A stretch of 64,000 nt of DNA from Serratia sarumanii (GCF_029962605.1 NZ_CP124750.1:496001-560000), one strand, 5' to 3'. Counted from the first letter of the stretch, positions 8,474-19,717 are shown. The notes: generated by a model from the sequence alone, not told the origin. A program made the numbers and translations.

Positions 8474-10126
8474 TTATCCACGGTGTTGTCTTGAGTTAAT
8501 TAATGGCTGCAGTTGCCCAAGAACACTTTGATACTCTTTAATCAAATGGTCGTAGTTCTTGACAAATCCTTGGCTGATTGACAGGAGAGCATTCCCTAGA
8601 GATTGCATTTCCCTATTCATTTCACGCTCAGTCGCTTGTTCAAAGGCATGTAGCTGTTCGTTAATTGCACCACCAAAGCGTTCAACAGACTCTTTAACCT
8701 GTGAGGTTAAACCAGCACTTGCCTTGTCAAAGGACGATTGCATTGTTCCAAACATATTTTCTGCATTACTAGATAATTGTTGATTAAATTTATCGCCAGT
8801 TTTACTAAAGAGCTCGATCACATCGGTTGTATTTTTTTCCATATTACGATGCAGTTCTTTAGAATGTGCCTCCAGAGACTTGAGGAAATCATCACCACTT
8901 TGTTTCATCTCGGTAATAGTTTCACCCAGTGTTGAGGTTAAAGTTTCAGAAGAGTTACTTACATCATGAGCCATTGATGCAAATGCTTGCTGAGTCTGTG
9001 TAACCGACTGCCTGAACCCTTCAGAGCCTTCATCAAGAGCAATCCGCATAGCATTTGCATTGGCGAGTAATTCAGCCCCTGTTTGGTCCAGAGATGAACT
9101 GACACTCAATGCCCCTGCTTTAAGCAATTCGCCTACCTCGTCCAATTTTTCATGGATAACAGGAACCGCATCTGTAGCTTTATCACGTAATAAAACAAAG
9201 GCATCAAGATGTTGAGATAGCTCGTTGATTTGATGTTGGTTAACTTTTAACACATCGTGTAATGTAGCCATTGCAAGTGGAATTTCTTTACATTCCTCCC
9301 AGATACCTGCAACAGCTCCGCGGGTTTCAACTAATGAGTCGACACTTTGTTGATATTGTTCACTCATATTCTCAATTTGGTTCTTGTAATTATCCTGCCA
9401 ATCGACAAGTTTTTTTACCGAAGCATCAAGAGCTTTAAAATTTTCACCAAACTGTTCGGTTAAATTATTGTTAAAATCGATAATAACTTGTTTAAGTGCA
9501 TCAATTATCTGTTCTGTTGCACCCTTTGCCATTAAATCAGCAAACTGTTTCAATTGTTCCCAGAGCTTATTGCTAAACTCAGTGTGATGAGAGAGTTGTG
9601 CACGAGAAGCATCATTTATTTCATTGCGCAATAGTTTCACCTGAGCAACTAAGGACCCTTCTTCATTGCCACTCAAACCTGAAATCATCTTTTCCAAGTA
9701 TTGGTTGTTTTCTTTTAATTCGTGATGAATATGTTCAGGCGTTATGGTTTCAGGCACACTCTCTGTTAAATTATCTCGTTTGTTTGCGAAGAAAAAAGCA
9801 TCAAGTGCGTTAAATAAAATAGCGAAGAACATCCCTATAATACTGGTGATAAATGCTGTTTTTAGACCACCTAATAGAAGTGGGATGCTGGTATCAATAC
9901 TCTCAGTGTTAAAATTAAGCAATCCAATTATTATGCCAATGAATGTGCCTAATATACCTAATGCTCCCATGAGTGTTGGAGCATACTCCCTAAATTTACT
10001 GTGAATGTTTTTGTAGTCACACCACCAGGCAGAAAAAAATATAAATACAACTGCCCAGATAAAAAAATTAGTGACAAACATCGAATCAATAGAACGGAAC
10101 AGATGTTCAAAAAGTTGCGCTAACAT
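8474..10126 (-). CDS. zorA: ZorA, MotA/ExbB-like stator subunit with long coiled-coil tail
   Basis: The protein has 550 residues. A first TM is at about 18-36, and the MotA/ExbB proton-channel core is at about 48-115 (LMGALGILGTFIGIIIGL and LLGGLKTAFITSIIGMFFAIL). About 400 residues of predominantly helical, heptad-rich tail follow. The tail is characteristic of ZorA and projects into the cytoplasm, where it is thought to transmit the infection signal. The start has AGGA seven nt upstream. It is first of the zorA-zorB-zorE operon and is divergent from hsdM across a 452-nt spacer. Confidence 0.93.
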   Translation of the reverse strand: MLAQLFEHLFRSIDSMFVTNFFIWAVVFIFFSAWWCDYKNIHSKFREYAPTLMGALGILGTFIGIIIGLLNFNTESIDTSIPLLLGGLKTAFITSIIGMFFAILFNALDAFFFANKRDNLTESVPETITPEHIHHELKENNQYLEKMISGLSGNEEGSLVAQVKLLRNEINDASRAQLSHHTEFSNKLWEQLKQFADLMAKGATEQIIDALKQVIIDFNNNLTEQFGENFKALDASVKKLVDWQDNYKNQIENMSEQYQQSVDSLVETRGAVAGIWEECKEIPLAMATLHDVLKVNQHQINELSQHLDAFVLLRDKATDAVPVIHEKLDEVGELLKAGALSVSSSLDQTGAELLANANAMRIALDEGSEGFRQSVTQTQQAFASMAHDVSNSSETLTSTLGETITEMKQSGDDFLKSLEAHSKELHRNMEKNTTDVIELFSKTGDKFNQQLSSNAENMFGTMQSSFDKASAGLTSQVKESVERFGGAINEQLHAFEQATEREMNREMQSLGNALLSISQGFVKNYDHLIKEYQSVLGQLQPLINSRQHRG

Positions 10127-10578
10127 GTGTAATCCTACGTTATTTAATTTTTAATTGTTAAATCTAGTACTTTGCAACACAACGAAATCCTTGTTGTAGT
10201 GCTGTCGCTAAACTTGATTTTACGGGCATTGTAACAAAATCAATATAATAATAAATAAAATTAATCGGGCTTTGTCGTGTTTCTGTGGTCCCAGATACTC
10301 TGTTGCACTTGTAGCAAGCAATAATCCACTGTGAACTAAACATTGACATAATACCCAATGTGATTTATTCCCATTAGAATAATAAAAACTGTAATGAAAT
10401 GATCGATGCGATCCTATAAAAGCGTAAAGCGCAAACAGCATATCGGAGCGTGTTTGCATGCTTGTATGGCTTGTACCCTGCTGACAGGTGAAAATCACTA
10501 CGCACCGATGTCACAGCAAGCAGTATTGATTCATGTATAATCTACCCATCTTTACACGTCCCCTTTCAGGTTATTGAT
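10127..10578. promoter_or_regulatory. divergent zorA / hsdM intergenic spacer
   Basis: This 452-nt AT-rich spacer contains no frame I would call a gene. A perfect TATAAT at 10536-10541 on the + strand is a likely -10 for hsdM, placed 37 nt before its ATG; a convincing -35 is not seen. The zorA side has only its Shine-Dalgarno sequence (AGGA) that I can name. Confidence 0.45.
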
Positions 10579-12942
10579 ATGGCTAACACAAATTTCTCTC
10601 AAACGGCTGCTTTCATCTGGGCGGTTGCCGATCTGCTTCGCGGTGATTTTAAACAATCCCAGTACGGGCGGGTGATCCTGCCGTTTACACTGTTGCGTCG
10701 CCTTGAGTGTGTGCTGGCGGGCACCAAAGAAGCGGTGCTGGCAGAGGCGGAGAAACTGAAGGCCAGCCCTCTACCGGAAGAAGGGCGAGAGAAGTTTCTG
10801 TTGCGTGCGACCAAAGGGCTGTCTTTCTTCAACACGTCGCCGATGGATCTCGGCAAGATGGGGCAGAACGACATCAAGGCCAACCTAGAGAACTACGTGC
10901 AGTCGTTCTCGAAGGATGCACGTGAAATCTTTGAACACTTTAAATTCAGTGAGTTTGTTGGCCTGCTGGAAGATGCCAACTTGCTTTACAAAGTCGTTAA
11001 GAAATTTGCCACCACCGACCTGAGCCCTAAAGCGATTTCTAACCATGATATGGGCTTGGTGTTTGAGGAGTTAATCCGTCGTTTTGCGGAGAGCTCTAAC
11101 GAGACGGCAGGGGAGCACTTTACCCCACGCGATATCGTGCGTTTAACCACTTCGTTGGTATTCATGGAAGATGATGAGGCACTCTCTAAAGAGGGCATTA
11201 TCCGCACCATTTACGACCCTACCGCCGGCACGGGGGGCTTCCTCTCATCGGGTATGGAATACGTGCACGAACTGAATCCCAAAGCCGTGATGCGTGCCTT
11301 TGGCCAGGAACTGAACCCCGAATCCTACGCTATCTGTAAAGCCGACATGCTGATCAAAGGGCAGGATGTCAGCCGTATCAAGTTGGGCAATACGCTTTCT
11401 AACGATCAGCTTCCGCAGGAGCAGTTCGACTATATGCTTTCTAACCCCCCCTTTGGCGTGGATTGGAAAAAGATTGAAGGTGAGATTAACGACGAACATC
11501 AGCAGAAAGGTTTTAACGGGCGTTTTGGCCCAGGCCTACCGCGTGTCTCTGATGGTTCGCTACTGTTTCTGATGCACCTGATCAGCAAAATGCGCGACAG
11601 TCATAATGTGGATGGTAGCGTAAACAATGGTGGGCGTATCGGGATCATCCTCAACGGTTCACCGCTATTTACCGGCGGGGCAGGCAGTGGTGAGAGTGAG
11701 ATTCGCCGCTATATTCTGGAAGCCGATTTGCTAGAAGGTATCGTCGCATTGCCTACCGATATGTTCTACAACACCGGCATTGCGACCTACGTCTGGATTT
11801 TGTCGAACAAGAAAGCGCGGGCGCGTAAAGGTAAAGTGCAGCTGATTGATGGCACTAATCTGTGCGGCAAGATGCGAAAATCGCTGGGTTCTAAACGTAA
11901 TCTGATGGGCGAGGACGATATCAAGCTTATCACCCGTACCTTTGGTGATTTTGAGGCGGTGGATGCCACCCCGCTTGAAGAACTTGGGATGGAAAAAGCG
12001 GCAGAACAAAAATCCAACCGTGGGCGCCAATCTACCAGCTCTAAAACCGAAGGGCCGAAAACCTTCGCCAGCAAAATCTTTAACAGCACCGATTTTGGTT
12101 ATCGTCGCCTGACCATTGAGCGCCCTTTGCGCTTATCTGCACAGGTCACCGATGAAGCGATTGCCACGCTGCGCTTTGCACCGAAGCCGTTTAACGCTCC
12201 CATGGAGCGTTTGTACGAAGAGTTTTCGGCACAGTGGCATGACGGAAACTATGGCGATTTCTCCGATATCGAAGCAGAAGCCCGAACGATTATCAAAGCA
12301 GAATTTGCCGAGCTGAAGGAGAAGCAGATTAAAGATCTGCTCGACAGCAAGCTGTGGTTGGCACAACGCGCATTGATGGCTAAAGCTCAGCAAATCCAGA
12401 CAGCGTTAGGAGCTCAGGCAGGTGGAAAAACGCTGGTGAGCAACGATTTCAATCAGTTCCAGCTCACGCTAAAAGGGGCCATCAAAACGGCTGGCGTGAA
12501 GCTGGATGCGAAAGAGAACAAGCAGTTTATCGATGCCATCACCACCAAAAACCCGGATGCCGAGCCGGTGGTGAAGAAGGCGCTGAAAGAAGCCGCTCAG
12601 CCGCTGTACGGTGCGTTTGAATACAAAGGCAAAGTAGTGGAGTTCGAGCAGGATGGTGACCTACGTGACAACGAGAACGTACCGTTAAATCCCGCCGTTT
12701 CCACCAGTGAATTGATTGAGAGCTACTTCACAGCAGAAGTGTTGCCGCACGTGGCCGATGCCTGGATTAATGCCGATAAGCGTGATGCGAAAGACGGTGA
12801 AATTGGTATTGTCGGTTATGAAATTCCGTTTAACCGCCATTTCTACGTTTATCAACCGCCGCGTCCGTTGGAGGAGATTGACGCCGATCTGGACGTCGTT
12901 AGCGCCGAGATTATGAAGCTGCTGCAGGAGGTTCATTCCTGA
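10579..12942 (+). CDS. hsdM: type I restriction-modification DNA methyltransferase subunit
   Basis: The protein has 787 residues, longer than the roughly 500-530 of classical HsdM, because of a C-terminal extension with helical and linker character (about residues 480-787). The N-terminal HsdM helical domain (about 5-140) precedes the N6-adenine methylase fold. The SAM motif is [10 protein letters not shown] near residue 212-221 and the catalytic NPPFG is near residue 290. It methylates adenine at the HsdS-specified site, protecting host DNA. Its stop overlaps the hsdS start (TGATG), indicating translational coupling. The three genes are complete and in M-S-R order. Confidence 0.95.
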   Translation: MANTNFSQTAAFIWAVADLLRGDFKQSQYGRVILPFTLLRRLECVLAGTKEAVLAEAEKLKASPLPEEGREKFLLRATKGLSFFNTSPMDLGKMGQNDIKANLENYVQSFSKDAREIFEHFKFSEFVGLLEDANLLYKVVKKFATTDLSPKAISNHDMGLVFEELIRRFAESSNETAGEHFTPRDIVRLTTSLVFMEDDEALSKEGIIRTIYDPTAGTGGFLSSGMEYVHELNPKAVMRAFGQELNPESYAICKADMLIKGQDVSRIKLGNTLSNDQLPQEQFDYMLSNPPFGVDWKKIEGEINDEHQQKGFNGRFGPGLPRVSDGSLLFLMHLISKMRDSHNVDGSVNNGGRIGIILNGSPLFTGGAGSGESEIRRYILEADLLEGIVALPTDMFYNTGIATYVWILSNKKARARKGKVQLIDGTNLCGKMRKSLGSKRNLMGEDDIKLITRTFGDFEAVDATPLEELGMEKAAEQKSNRGRQSTSSKTEGPKTFASKIFNSTDFGYRRLTIERPLRLSAQVTDEAIATLRFAPKPFNAPMERLYEEFSAQWHDGNYGDFSDIEAEARTIIKAEFAELKEKQIKDLLDSKLWLAQRALMAKAQQIQTALGAQAGGKTLVSNDFNQFQLTLKGAIKTAGVKLDAKENKQFIDAITTKNPDAEPVVKKALKEAAQPLYGAFEYKGKVVEFEQDGDLRDNENVPLNPAVSTSELIESYFTAEVLPHVADAWINADKRDAKDGEIGIVGYEIPFNRHFYVYQPPRPLEEIDADLDVVSAEIMKLLQEVHS

Positions 12943-14333
12943 TGACTAAGTATAAGACATATCCGGAGTATAAGGATTCTGGGGTTGAATGGTTGGGTAA
13001 AGTCCCAAAAGATTGGGACGTTATTAATATTAAATACCTCAGCCAAGTAAAAAGAGGCTCTTCACCAAGACCGATTGATGATCCAAAATTTTTCGACGAG
13101 GATGGAGATTATGCTTGGGTACGCATCGCAGATGTGACGGCTTCGGATACTTATTTATTCGAAACGACGCAAAAAATGTCGGTATTGGGGAGCTCTTTAA
13201 GTGTAAAGCTTGAACCTAATCAGCTTTTCTTAAGTATTGCTGGCACAGTAGGGAAACCATGTATCACTGCAATTAAATCATGTATACATGATGGGTTCGT
13301 ATATTTCCCTTATTTGAAAGTACCGAGCAAATTCCTTTTCTATGTTTTTGCTGGAGAGCAAGCATATAAGGGATTGGGAAAAATGGGCACTCAGTTAAAC
13401 CTTAATACTGATACGGTAGGTGGTATTAAAGTCGCATTGCCATCGAATAATGATTTTATTTCTAACATTGTAAATTTCCTCGATCACGAAACTGCAAAAA
13501 TCGATAAACTGATCGAGAAGCAACAACAACTGATTGAGCTGCTGAAGGAAAAACGTCAGGCAGTGATTAGCCATGCCGTCACCAAAGGGCTAAACCCTGA
13601 TGTGCCGATGAAAGACTCTGGTGTTGAGTGGTTGGGGGAAGTGCCGGAGCATTGGAGAAGATCAACTCCAATTAAATATTTATCATCTCTTAAAGGTCGT
13701 TTGGGGTGGCAGGGCCTTAAAGCTGACGAATATAGAGATGAAGGCCCATATGTAGTCAGTAGTGCTCATTTTAATAACTATGAAATTGATTGGAATAGCT
13801 GTCCGCGGGTTTCATTAGAAAGGTATAAATTAGACTCAAATATCCAGCTTGATATAGGCGATATTTTGCTGATGAAAGATGGCGCGGCAATGGGTAAGCT
13901 TTCATATGTTGACAAATTGCCTGGTGAAGCTTGTCTTAATAGTCACCTTTTGTTATTTAGACCATTAATGGGAGGCGATGAAAAAACATATTATACTAAG
14001 TTCATGTTTTATCTTATGCAGACGAATCATTTCCAGTCTTTTATAAAAAATAATGGTACCGGCTCAACATTTTTAGGTATTTCTCAGCAGGCTATAGGCA
14101 ATCACTCTTTATGTCTTCCTCCTTTTAATGAGCAAGTGGACATATCTGATTATCTCGATGATGAGCTTAGTAAAATTGTTAGATTAGAAACTATGCAATT
14201 GGAGATGAAAAATCTTCTAACTGAACGCCGAACCGCCCTAATCTCCGCTGCCGTCACCGGTAAAATCGACGTACGCGACTGGGTTGCACCTGATATGCAA
14301 GACGCTGAGGAGCCGCAGGAGACCACCGTATGA
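12942..14333 (+). CDS. hsdS: type I restriction-modification specificity subunit
   Basis: The 463-residue protein shows the classic two-fold internal repeat. Each half opens with KDSGVEWLG(K/E)VP at about residues 11 and 224, carries one target recognition domain, and closes with a coiled helix (LLKEKRQAVISHAVT near 195; LLTERRTALISAAVT near 430). The two TRDs differ, so a bipartite recognition sequence is expected; it cannot be read from sequence. The TRD-coding parts are visibly more AT-rich than hsdM and hsdR, in line with frequent TRD exchange. The start overlaps hsdM by one base and the end overlaps hsdR by four (ATGA). Confidence 0.95.
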   Translation: MTKYKTYPEYKDSGVEWLGKVPKDWDVINIKYLSQVKRGSSPRPIDDPKFFDEDGDYAWVRIADVTASDTYLFETTQKMSVLGSSLSVKLEPNQLFLSIAGTVGKPCITAIKSCIHDGFVYFPYLKVPSKFLFYVFAGEQAYKGLGKMGTQLNLNTDTVGGIKVALPSNNDFISNIVNFLDHETAKIDKLIEKQQQLIELLKEKRQAVISHAVTKGLNPDVPMKDSGVEWLGEVPEHWRRSTPIKYLSSLKGRLGWQGLKADEYRDEGPYVVSSAHFNNYEIDWNSCPRVSLERYKLDSNIQLDIGDILLMKDGAAMGKLSYVDKLPGEACLNSHLLLFRPLMGGDEKTYYTKFMFYLMQTNHFQSFIKNNGTGSTFLGISQQAIGNHSLCLPPFNEQVDISDYLDDELSKIVRLETMQLEMKNLLTERRTALISAAVTGKIDVRDWVAPDMQDAEEPQETTV

Positions 14334-17300
14334 GTATGGATACCACCAAAGAGCTGATTTTCCAAAATGAAATGATTGCTCAGATGGTCGAAACGGGTTG
14401 GATTGTTGGCAAAGGCGACGGCTACGACCGCGAACGTGCGCTATATTCGCAGGATGCATTGACCTTTGTGCAAACCACGCAGCCGCAGGAGTGGGAAAAG
14501 TTTTCAAAGATTTATCCTACCGATACCGAACGTCATTTCCTCGATGCGCTAGTCGCTCAGCTGAGAAAAGCGGATATCAACGCTACCGATATGCTGTCGC
14601 GTACTTACGGCACTCTCGGTGTGCTGCGGCACGGGATAAAAAGCCATAACGCCCGGTTTTCCCTGTGTCAGTTTAAGCCGGAGCATAGCCTCAATCCTGA
14701 AACGCTCGCGCGTTATCAGCAGAATATCTGCCGTATTGTGCCGGAACTGGTGTATAGCCCACACGCTGCGAAAGCGGCATTTGAAGAAGCGGGTACAAAA
14801 GCGAAAAAATGGCGTATCGATCTGGTGTTGTTCGTCAACGGTTTGCCGGTGGCAACGTTGGAGCTGAAGTCTGAGTTTAAGCAGGCAGTGCAAAACGCCA
14901 TTACGCAATATAAGAAAACGCGTTTGCCAAAGGATCCCGTTACCAACAAGCCGGAACCGCTGCTTACTTTCAAACGCGGGGCACTCGTGCACTTTGCCGT
15001 CAGTCAGTACGAAGTATTTATGGCGACCAAACTCGACGGTGATAAAACCTTCTTCCTGCCATTTAACAAAGGTACTCATGACGGCGGTGCGGGGAACGAC
15101 ATCCCGGAAGATGCCAACGAATACGCCACCAGCTACCTGTGGAATGAGGTACTGCTCCCGGACAATCTGCTGAAAATTCTTGCTAGTTTTGTGCATCTAC
15201 AAATCGAAGAGAAAGAAGAGTGGAATGGCCTTAAGGGCAAGAAAGAGAGCCTGATCTTCCCGCGTTATCATCAGTGGGATGTCGTGAACAAACTGATTAT
15301 CGCTGCGGCGGTAGAAGGCACTGGCAATAAGTATCTCATTCAGCACAGCGCGGGCTCCGGTAAATCTAACTCCATTGCCTGGACCGCCCACCAACTTTCT
15401 CGGCTGCATGATGAGCAAGGCGAGAAGCAATTCCACTCGGTGATCGTGGTGACGGACCGTACCGTGCTGGATGACCAGCTCCAGGACACCATCTACCAGT
15501 TTGAGCATCAAGATGGGGTGGTCGGCCGTATCAACAATAAAGAAGGTGACGGCTCAAAGTCAGAGAAGCTGGCTAGCGCGCTGGAAAACTCGCAGCCAAT
15601 TATTATCGTTACCATCCAAACCTTCCCGCATGTGCTGAAGGCGATTGAAAGCAGCGTCAGCCTTAAGCAGCGTAAGTATGCGGTGATTGCTGATGAAGCG
15701 CACTCTTCTCAGAGCGGTTCCACGGCGCGTCAGCTGAAAGAAGTACTGATGACGGAGGAGACGGATGACGATGCGGTGATGACCTCGGAAGATATTCTCG
15801 ATGCCACCGTCGCCGCACGTAAAGGCAGCAACAATCTCAACTACTATGCTTTTACCGCCACGCCAAAAGCCAAAACGTTAGAGCTGTTTGGCCGTCGTCC
15901 TAACCCATTTGAACCTGCCTCAAAAACCAATAAGCCGGAAGCATTTCACGTTTACTCCATGCGTCAGGCGATTGAAGAGGGCTTCATTCTCGATGTCCTG
16001 AAGAATTACACCAACTATAAGGTGGCCTATAAGCTTCTGCAGAAGCTGGACGATCCCGATCGGGAAGTCGACAGCAATAAGGCGAAGGTCAAACTGAATC
16101 AGTGGGTTGCGTTGCATGAGCATAATGTTTCGCAGAAGGTAAAGGTGATTGTTGAGCACTACCGTAAGCATGTGATGCATCTGTTGGGGGGGCAGGCTAA
16201 GGCGATGGTAGTCACCAGCTCTCGTAAAGCCGCGGTGCGTTACAAATTGGCCTTTGATAAATACATCGCTGAAAACAACTATCCGAAGATCAATGCCATG
16301 GTGGCATTTTCCGGTGAAGTGGAATTCTATGAAAGTGACCACAATAGCCTTGCGTTGCTGAACCAGAAGTTTACTGAAATCAACATGAACCCTGGGTTGA
16401 AAGGCCGGGACATGCGCAAAGCGTTTGAGACTGATGATTACCAGGTGATGTTGGTCGCGAATAAGTTCCAGACCGGTTTTGACCAACCCAAGCTATGCGC
16501 CATGTATGTGGATAAAGCGCTGGGCGGCGTGGAATGCGTCCAGACACTTTCACGGCTCAACCGCACTTATCCAGGGAAAAAGGAATCGGGAACCTTTGTA
16601 CTCGATTTCTATAATGAGCCGGATGACATTCTGGCGGCATTTCAGCCTTACTACCAAACGGCAGAACTGACTGATGTCAGCGATCCGCAGTTAGTCTTTG
16701 AGTTGTTCGAGAAACTTCGCACTAGCGGCATTTTCCTGTGGAACGAAGTGGAGCAATTCTGCGAGGCGTTCTTCACCAAGAACAAATCCAATGCTGCAAT
16801 AAGCAATATCTGCAAGCCGGCGGTTGAACGCTGGAAGCACCGTTATACCTCAGCGATTGATGCCTATGTGTTGGCTAAAGAGATGTTTGAACGCACCAAG
16901 AAGACCGGCGATGTGGTGCTGATAACTAATGCAGAAAACAGCTTTAAGACGTGCAAACAGGAAAAAGACAAGCTGGATATCTTCAAAAAAGATCTCGGTA
17001 GCTTTGTTCGTTTTTATGAGTTTATGTCGCAGATCGTAGATTACGATGACAAGAGCCTTGAGAAGCTGAGCCTATTTGCTCGGCATCTTCGCCCGTTGCT
17101 GCATGAACAGCGTATTGAAGACGATGAGATTGATTTAAGTAATGTGGATATGAGCCATTACCGCTTATCGAAGCTTCATGAACAACATCTGAAGCTGCAG
17201 GAAGATGCGGAAGAATACCAAATCACACCGGGTAACGATATGGGTACCGCGAAGCCAAAAGACAAGAAAGAAGAGTTTCTGTCCAATATTCTGGCGCGCC

Positions 17301-17578
17301 TGAATGATCTGTTTGTTACGGATAATCTTAGTGATAAAGACATGATCAACTACGCCTTTACCGTGCGTGACAAACTATCGGAAAACCAGGCGGTGATGAC
17401 GCAGATCGCTAACAATACGCGTGAACAGGCGATGCTGGGGGATTTCCCGAAAGCGATCGATGATGCCGTGATGGACAGCAATGAAGCCCAGCATGAGATG
17501 ATGGTGCAGTATCTGTCCAACCCTGAACTTGCCAGGGGATTCGCCCGCGTGGTGTTTGATATGCTCAAAGGTGCTTAA
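14330..17578 (+). CDS. hsdR: type I restriction enzyme endonuclease/translocase subunit
   Basis: The protein has 1082 residues. The N-terminal nuclease core has the PD-(D/E)xK pattern: IDLVLFVNGLPVATLELK around residue 160-185. The SF2 translocase follows with Walker A SAGSGKS near residue 345, DEAH in ADEAHSSQSG near 455, and helicase motif VI-like QTLSRLNRTYPGK near 740. The C-terminal part is helical and binds the methylase. All catalytic elements look intact, so the HsdRMS complex should restrict unmethylated DNA. mcrB begins 48 nt after the stop on the same strand, which may make hsdMSR-mcrBC a single transcript. Confidence 0.95.
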   Translation: MSMDTTKELIFQNEMIAQMVETGWIVGKGDGYDRERALYSQDALTFVQTTQPQEWEKFSKIYPTDTERHFLDALVAQLRKADINATDMLSRTYGTLGVLRHGIKSHNARFSLCQFKPEHSLNPETLARYQQNICRIVPELVYSPHAAKAAFEEAGTKAKKWRIDLVLFVNGLPVATLELKSEFKQAVQNAITQYKKTRLPKDPVTNKPEPLLTFKRGALVHFAVSQYEVFMATKLDGDKTFFLPFNKGTHDGGAGNDIPEDANEYATSYLWNEVLLPDNLLKILASFVHLQIEEKEEWNGLKGKKESLIFPRYHQWDVVNKLIIAAAVEGTGNKYLIQHSAGSGKSNSIAWTAHQLSRLHDEQGEKQFHSVIVVTDRTVLDDQLQDTIYQFEHQDGVVGRINNKEGDGSKSEKLASALENSQPIIIVTIQTFPHVLKAIESSVSLKQRKYAVIADEAHSSQSGSTARQLKEVLMTEETDDDAVMTSEDILDATVAARKGSNNLNYYAFTATPKAKTLELFGRRPNPFEPASKTNKPEAFHVYSMRQAIEEGFILDVLKNYTNYKVAYKLLQKLDDPDREVDSNKAKVKLNQWVALHEHNVSQKVKVIVEHYRKHVMHLLGGQAKAMVVTSSRKAAVRYKLAFDKYIAENNYPKINAMVAFSGEVEFYESDHNSLALLNQKFTEINMNPGLKGRDMRKAFETDDYQVMLVANKFQTGFDQPKLCAMYVDKALGGVECVQTLSRLNRTYPGKKESGTFVLDFYNEPDDILAAFQPYYQTAELTDVSDPQLVFELFEKLRTSGIFLWNEVEQFCEAFFTKNKSNAAISNICKPAVERWKHRYTSAIDAYVLAKEMFERTKKTGDVVLITNAENSFKTCKQEKDKLDIFKKDLGSFVRFYEFMSQIVDYDDKSLEKLSLFARHLRPLLHEQRIEDDEIDLSNVDMSHYRLSKLHEQHLKLQEDAEEYQITPGNDMGTAKPKDKKEEFLSNILARLNDLFVTDNLSDKDMINYAFTVRDKLSENQAVMTQIANNTREQAMLGDFPKAIDDAVMDSNEAQHEMMVQYLSNPELARGFARVVFDMLKGA

Positions 17579-17626
17579 AACGGGAGCCGCTTTGGCTTTA
17601 TTGTTATAGGGGGGCTTCCTCCTAAA

Positions 17627-19717
17627 ATGTCACAGTATAGGAATTTCGTGATGGATATCGTTGCCGATATTGAAGCAGGTAAGCTGACTCTCGATGAAGT
17701 GATCGGTTCTCTGGCCGAATATAAAGACTATTCGCATTCAGAGTGGGATCGTCGTTACCGTGAATTCACGGCGTCACTTCAGCAAACGCCAACATTTTCT
17801 GAGCCCGAAACGGATGATCTGGTTAAACGGCTTTGGTACGAGCGTGACAACGGTATTGCCAGTATCCGGCAGGGCGTTCCATCGCTGGCTGAATTCCAAC
17901 AAAGCCTGCCGTTATTCAGAGAGCTGACTGAGCGCATTCGTCGCCAGCCTGATGAACAAACTTACCAATATGTAGAAGCCGCTTTGCAGCAAGCTAAGGA
18001 GAGCGGGCTGCTAAAGCGCATGTATTGGAGCTTGCGGAATCGTGTCTTTGCGGCGTTTACGCCGGCAACCTGCACCAGCACGGTGGACGAGAATGCATTT
18101 ACCAAAGCGGCGACGTTTCTAAATAATCGATTTTCCCTGGCGCTCACGCTTACCGGAAATTGGCTGCAAAAAAACCATGAACTGAAGAATGCGATTAACG
18201 CACGGTTACCAGATGCGGACCCTTACTATGTCAACATGGCAATCTGGCATCTTTACGAATTGCTGCGTGAGCGCGATGGCGAGCAGAAGCAACAGGAAGT
18301 GGCTAACCATATTGCCGTAGAAAGCCATAAAGTTGTGAGCCCGCAGATACCGCAGCACTCACCTGTTAACGCTATCTACTTTGGTCCACCGGGCACCGGG
18401 AAGACTTTCGTCTTGCAGCAAAAGATGAAGGAGTACACCACCCAAGCGGCCTCCGCTGACTATGATGCTTGGTTAGATTCTCGTCTCGAAACGCTGAACT
18501 GGATGCAGGTGACTGCGTTAGTTTTGTTAGATCTTAATAGAAAGGCCAAAGTTCGTTTGCTGATTGAGCACCCTTGGTTCCAGCGTAAAGCTCTACTGAA
18601 TGGCCGCAGCAGTAATCTATCGCAAACTGCGTGGGCAACGCTGCAATCCTTCACCGTGCCAGAGTCCACTACGGTTGAATATAAAGACCGCCGTGAGCCC
18701 GCGATTTTCAATAAAACGGCAGAGAGTGAGTGGTTCCTGGTTAAGCCGCAGCTAGAACAAGTGGAAGACCTTATCTCGCTTTATGATGAGTTAAAGCGAG
18801 GCCCACAAACCGCAGAGGCGATTCAGCGATTTGCCGCAGTCACCTTCCACCAATCCTATGGTTATGAAGAGTTTATTGAAGGGATGCGAGCCCGTGCAGA
18901 TGACAATGGGAATATTTCTTACCCCATAGAGCCGGGTATTTTCATGCGGCTATGCCAGCGGGCCAAGGCCGATCCGGCGCATCGCTATGCCATTTTTATT
19001 GATGAGATCAATCGTGGCAATATCTCCAAAATTTTCGGCGAGCTGATTTCTCTTATAGAAATCGACAAGCGCGCTGGGATGAGCAATGCAATGAGTTTGC
19101 AGCTGTCTTATAGCGGCCAAGTATTCAGCGTTCCTGGCAACGTAGACATTATTGGTGCAATGAACACTGCGGACCGTTCGTTAGCGCTGATGGATACCGC
19201 ATTGCGTCGCCGATTCGACTTTGTTGAGATGATGCCGGATCTTTCATTGCTCAGCGGGGCGAGAGTAAAGGGCATTGAGCTTGAGTCTTTGTTAGAGAAG
19301 ATTAATAGCCGAATTGAGGCGCTCTACGATCGTGAGCATACCTTAGGGCATGCCTTCTTTATGCCAGTTAAAAAAGCCTGTGATGCGAAGGATGAAGACT
19401 TGGCATTTAAACAGCTGAAAGCGGTCTTCCAGAAGAAGATCATCCCCTTATTGCAGGAATACTTCTTTGACGACTGGAACAAAATCCGTTTGGTATTGGC
19501 GGATAATCAGAAACAAAACGACAGCCTCCAATTCGTGATGGAGCAAAGCGACGATCTGGAGATTCTTTTTGGCGCCGATCATGGTTTACGGCGCCACGAT
19601 CAGCAATCAACCGCCTACGAACTGAAAGCGTTTGAGCATGAAGTCTGGGATTTGCCACAGGCTTACCGTGCGATCTATCAACCTGAAGAAGCCACCCAGG
19701 CTGTACAAAATGGGTAA
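17627..19717 (+). CDS. mcrB: McrB-family AAA+ GTPase of McrBC restriction system
   Basis: The protein has 696 residues. The N-terminal 230 residues are helical with no recognised modified-base-binding fold; in McrB proteins this region reads the DNA. The AAA+ motor starts with Walker A FGPPGTGKT (about residue 251). A long insert of about 150 residues follows before the rest of the domain. Then come Walker B FIDEINRGN (about 465) and GAMNTADRS with LRRRFDF (about 512-535), the signature of McrB GTPases. McrB rings power DNA translocation and activate McrC. The frame ends 8 nt inside the mcrC coding region. Confidence 0.92.
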   Translation: MSQYRNFVMDIVADIEAGKLTLDEVIGSLAEYKDYSHSEWDRRYREFTASLQQTPTFSEPETDDLVKRLWYERDNGIASIRQGVPSLAEFQQSLPLFRELTERIRRQPDEQTYQYVEAALQQAKESGLLKRMYWSLRNRVFAAFTPATCTSTVDENAFTKAATFLNNRFSLALTLTGNWLQKNHELKNAINARLPDADPYYVNMAIWHLYELLRERDGEQKQQEVANHIAVESHKVVSPQIPQHSPVNAIYFGPPGTGKTFVLQQKMKEYTTQAASADYDAWLDSRLETLNWMQVTALVLLDLNRKAKVRLLIEHPWFQRKALLNGRSSNLSQTAWATLQSFTVPESTTVEYKDRREPAIFNKTAESEWFLVKPQLEQVEDLISLYDELKRGPQTAEAIQRFAAVTFHQSYGYEEFIEGMRARADDNGNISYPIEPGIFMRLCQRAKADPAHRYAIFIDEINRGNISKIFGELISLIEIDKRAGMSNAMSLQLSYSGQVFSVPGNVDIIGAMNTADRSLALMDTALRRRFDFVEMMPDLSLLSGARVKGIELESLLEKINSRIEALYDREHTLGHAFFMPVKKACDAKDEDLAFKQLKAVFQKKIIPLLQEYFFDDWNKIRLVLADNQKQNDSLQFVMEQSDDLEILFGADHGLRRHDQQSTAYELKAFEHEVWDLPQAYRAIYQPEEATQAVQNG

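Noticed and set aside
10164..10498. Two open frames between zorA and hsdM
   Set aside because: Low-complexity translations from AT-rich non-coding sequence, with no ribosome sites. The spacer is better read as a divergent promoter region.
17583..17605. Possible terminator after hsdR (AGCC/GGCT with T-rich tail)
   Set aside because: The stem is only four base pairs, too weak to claim. Read-through into mcrB remains likely.
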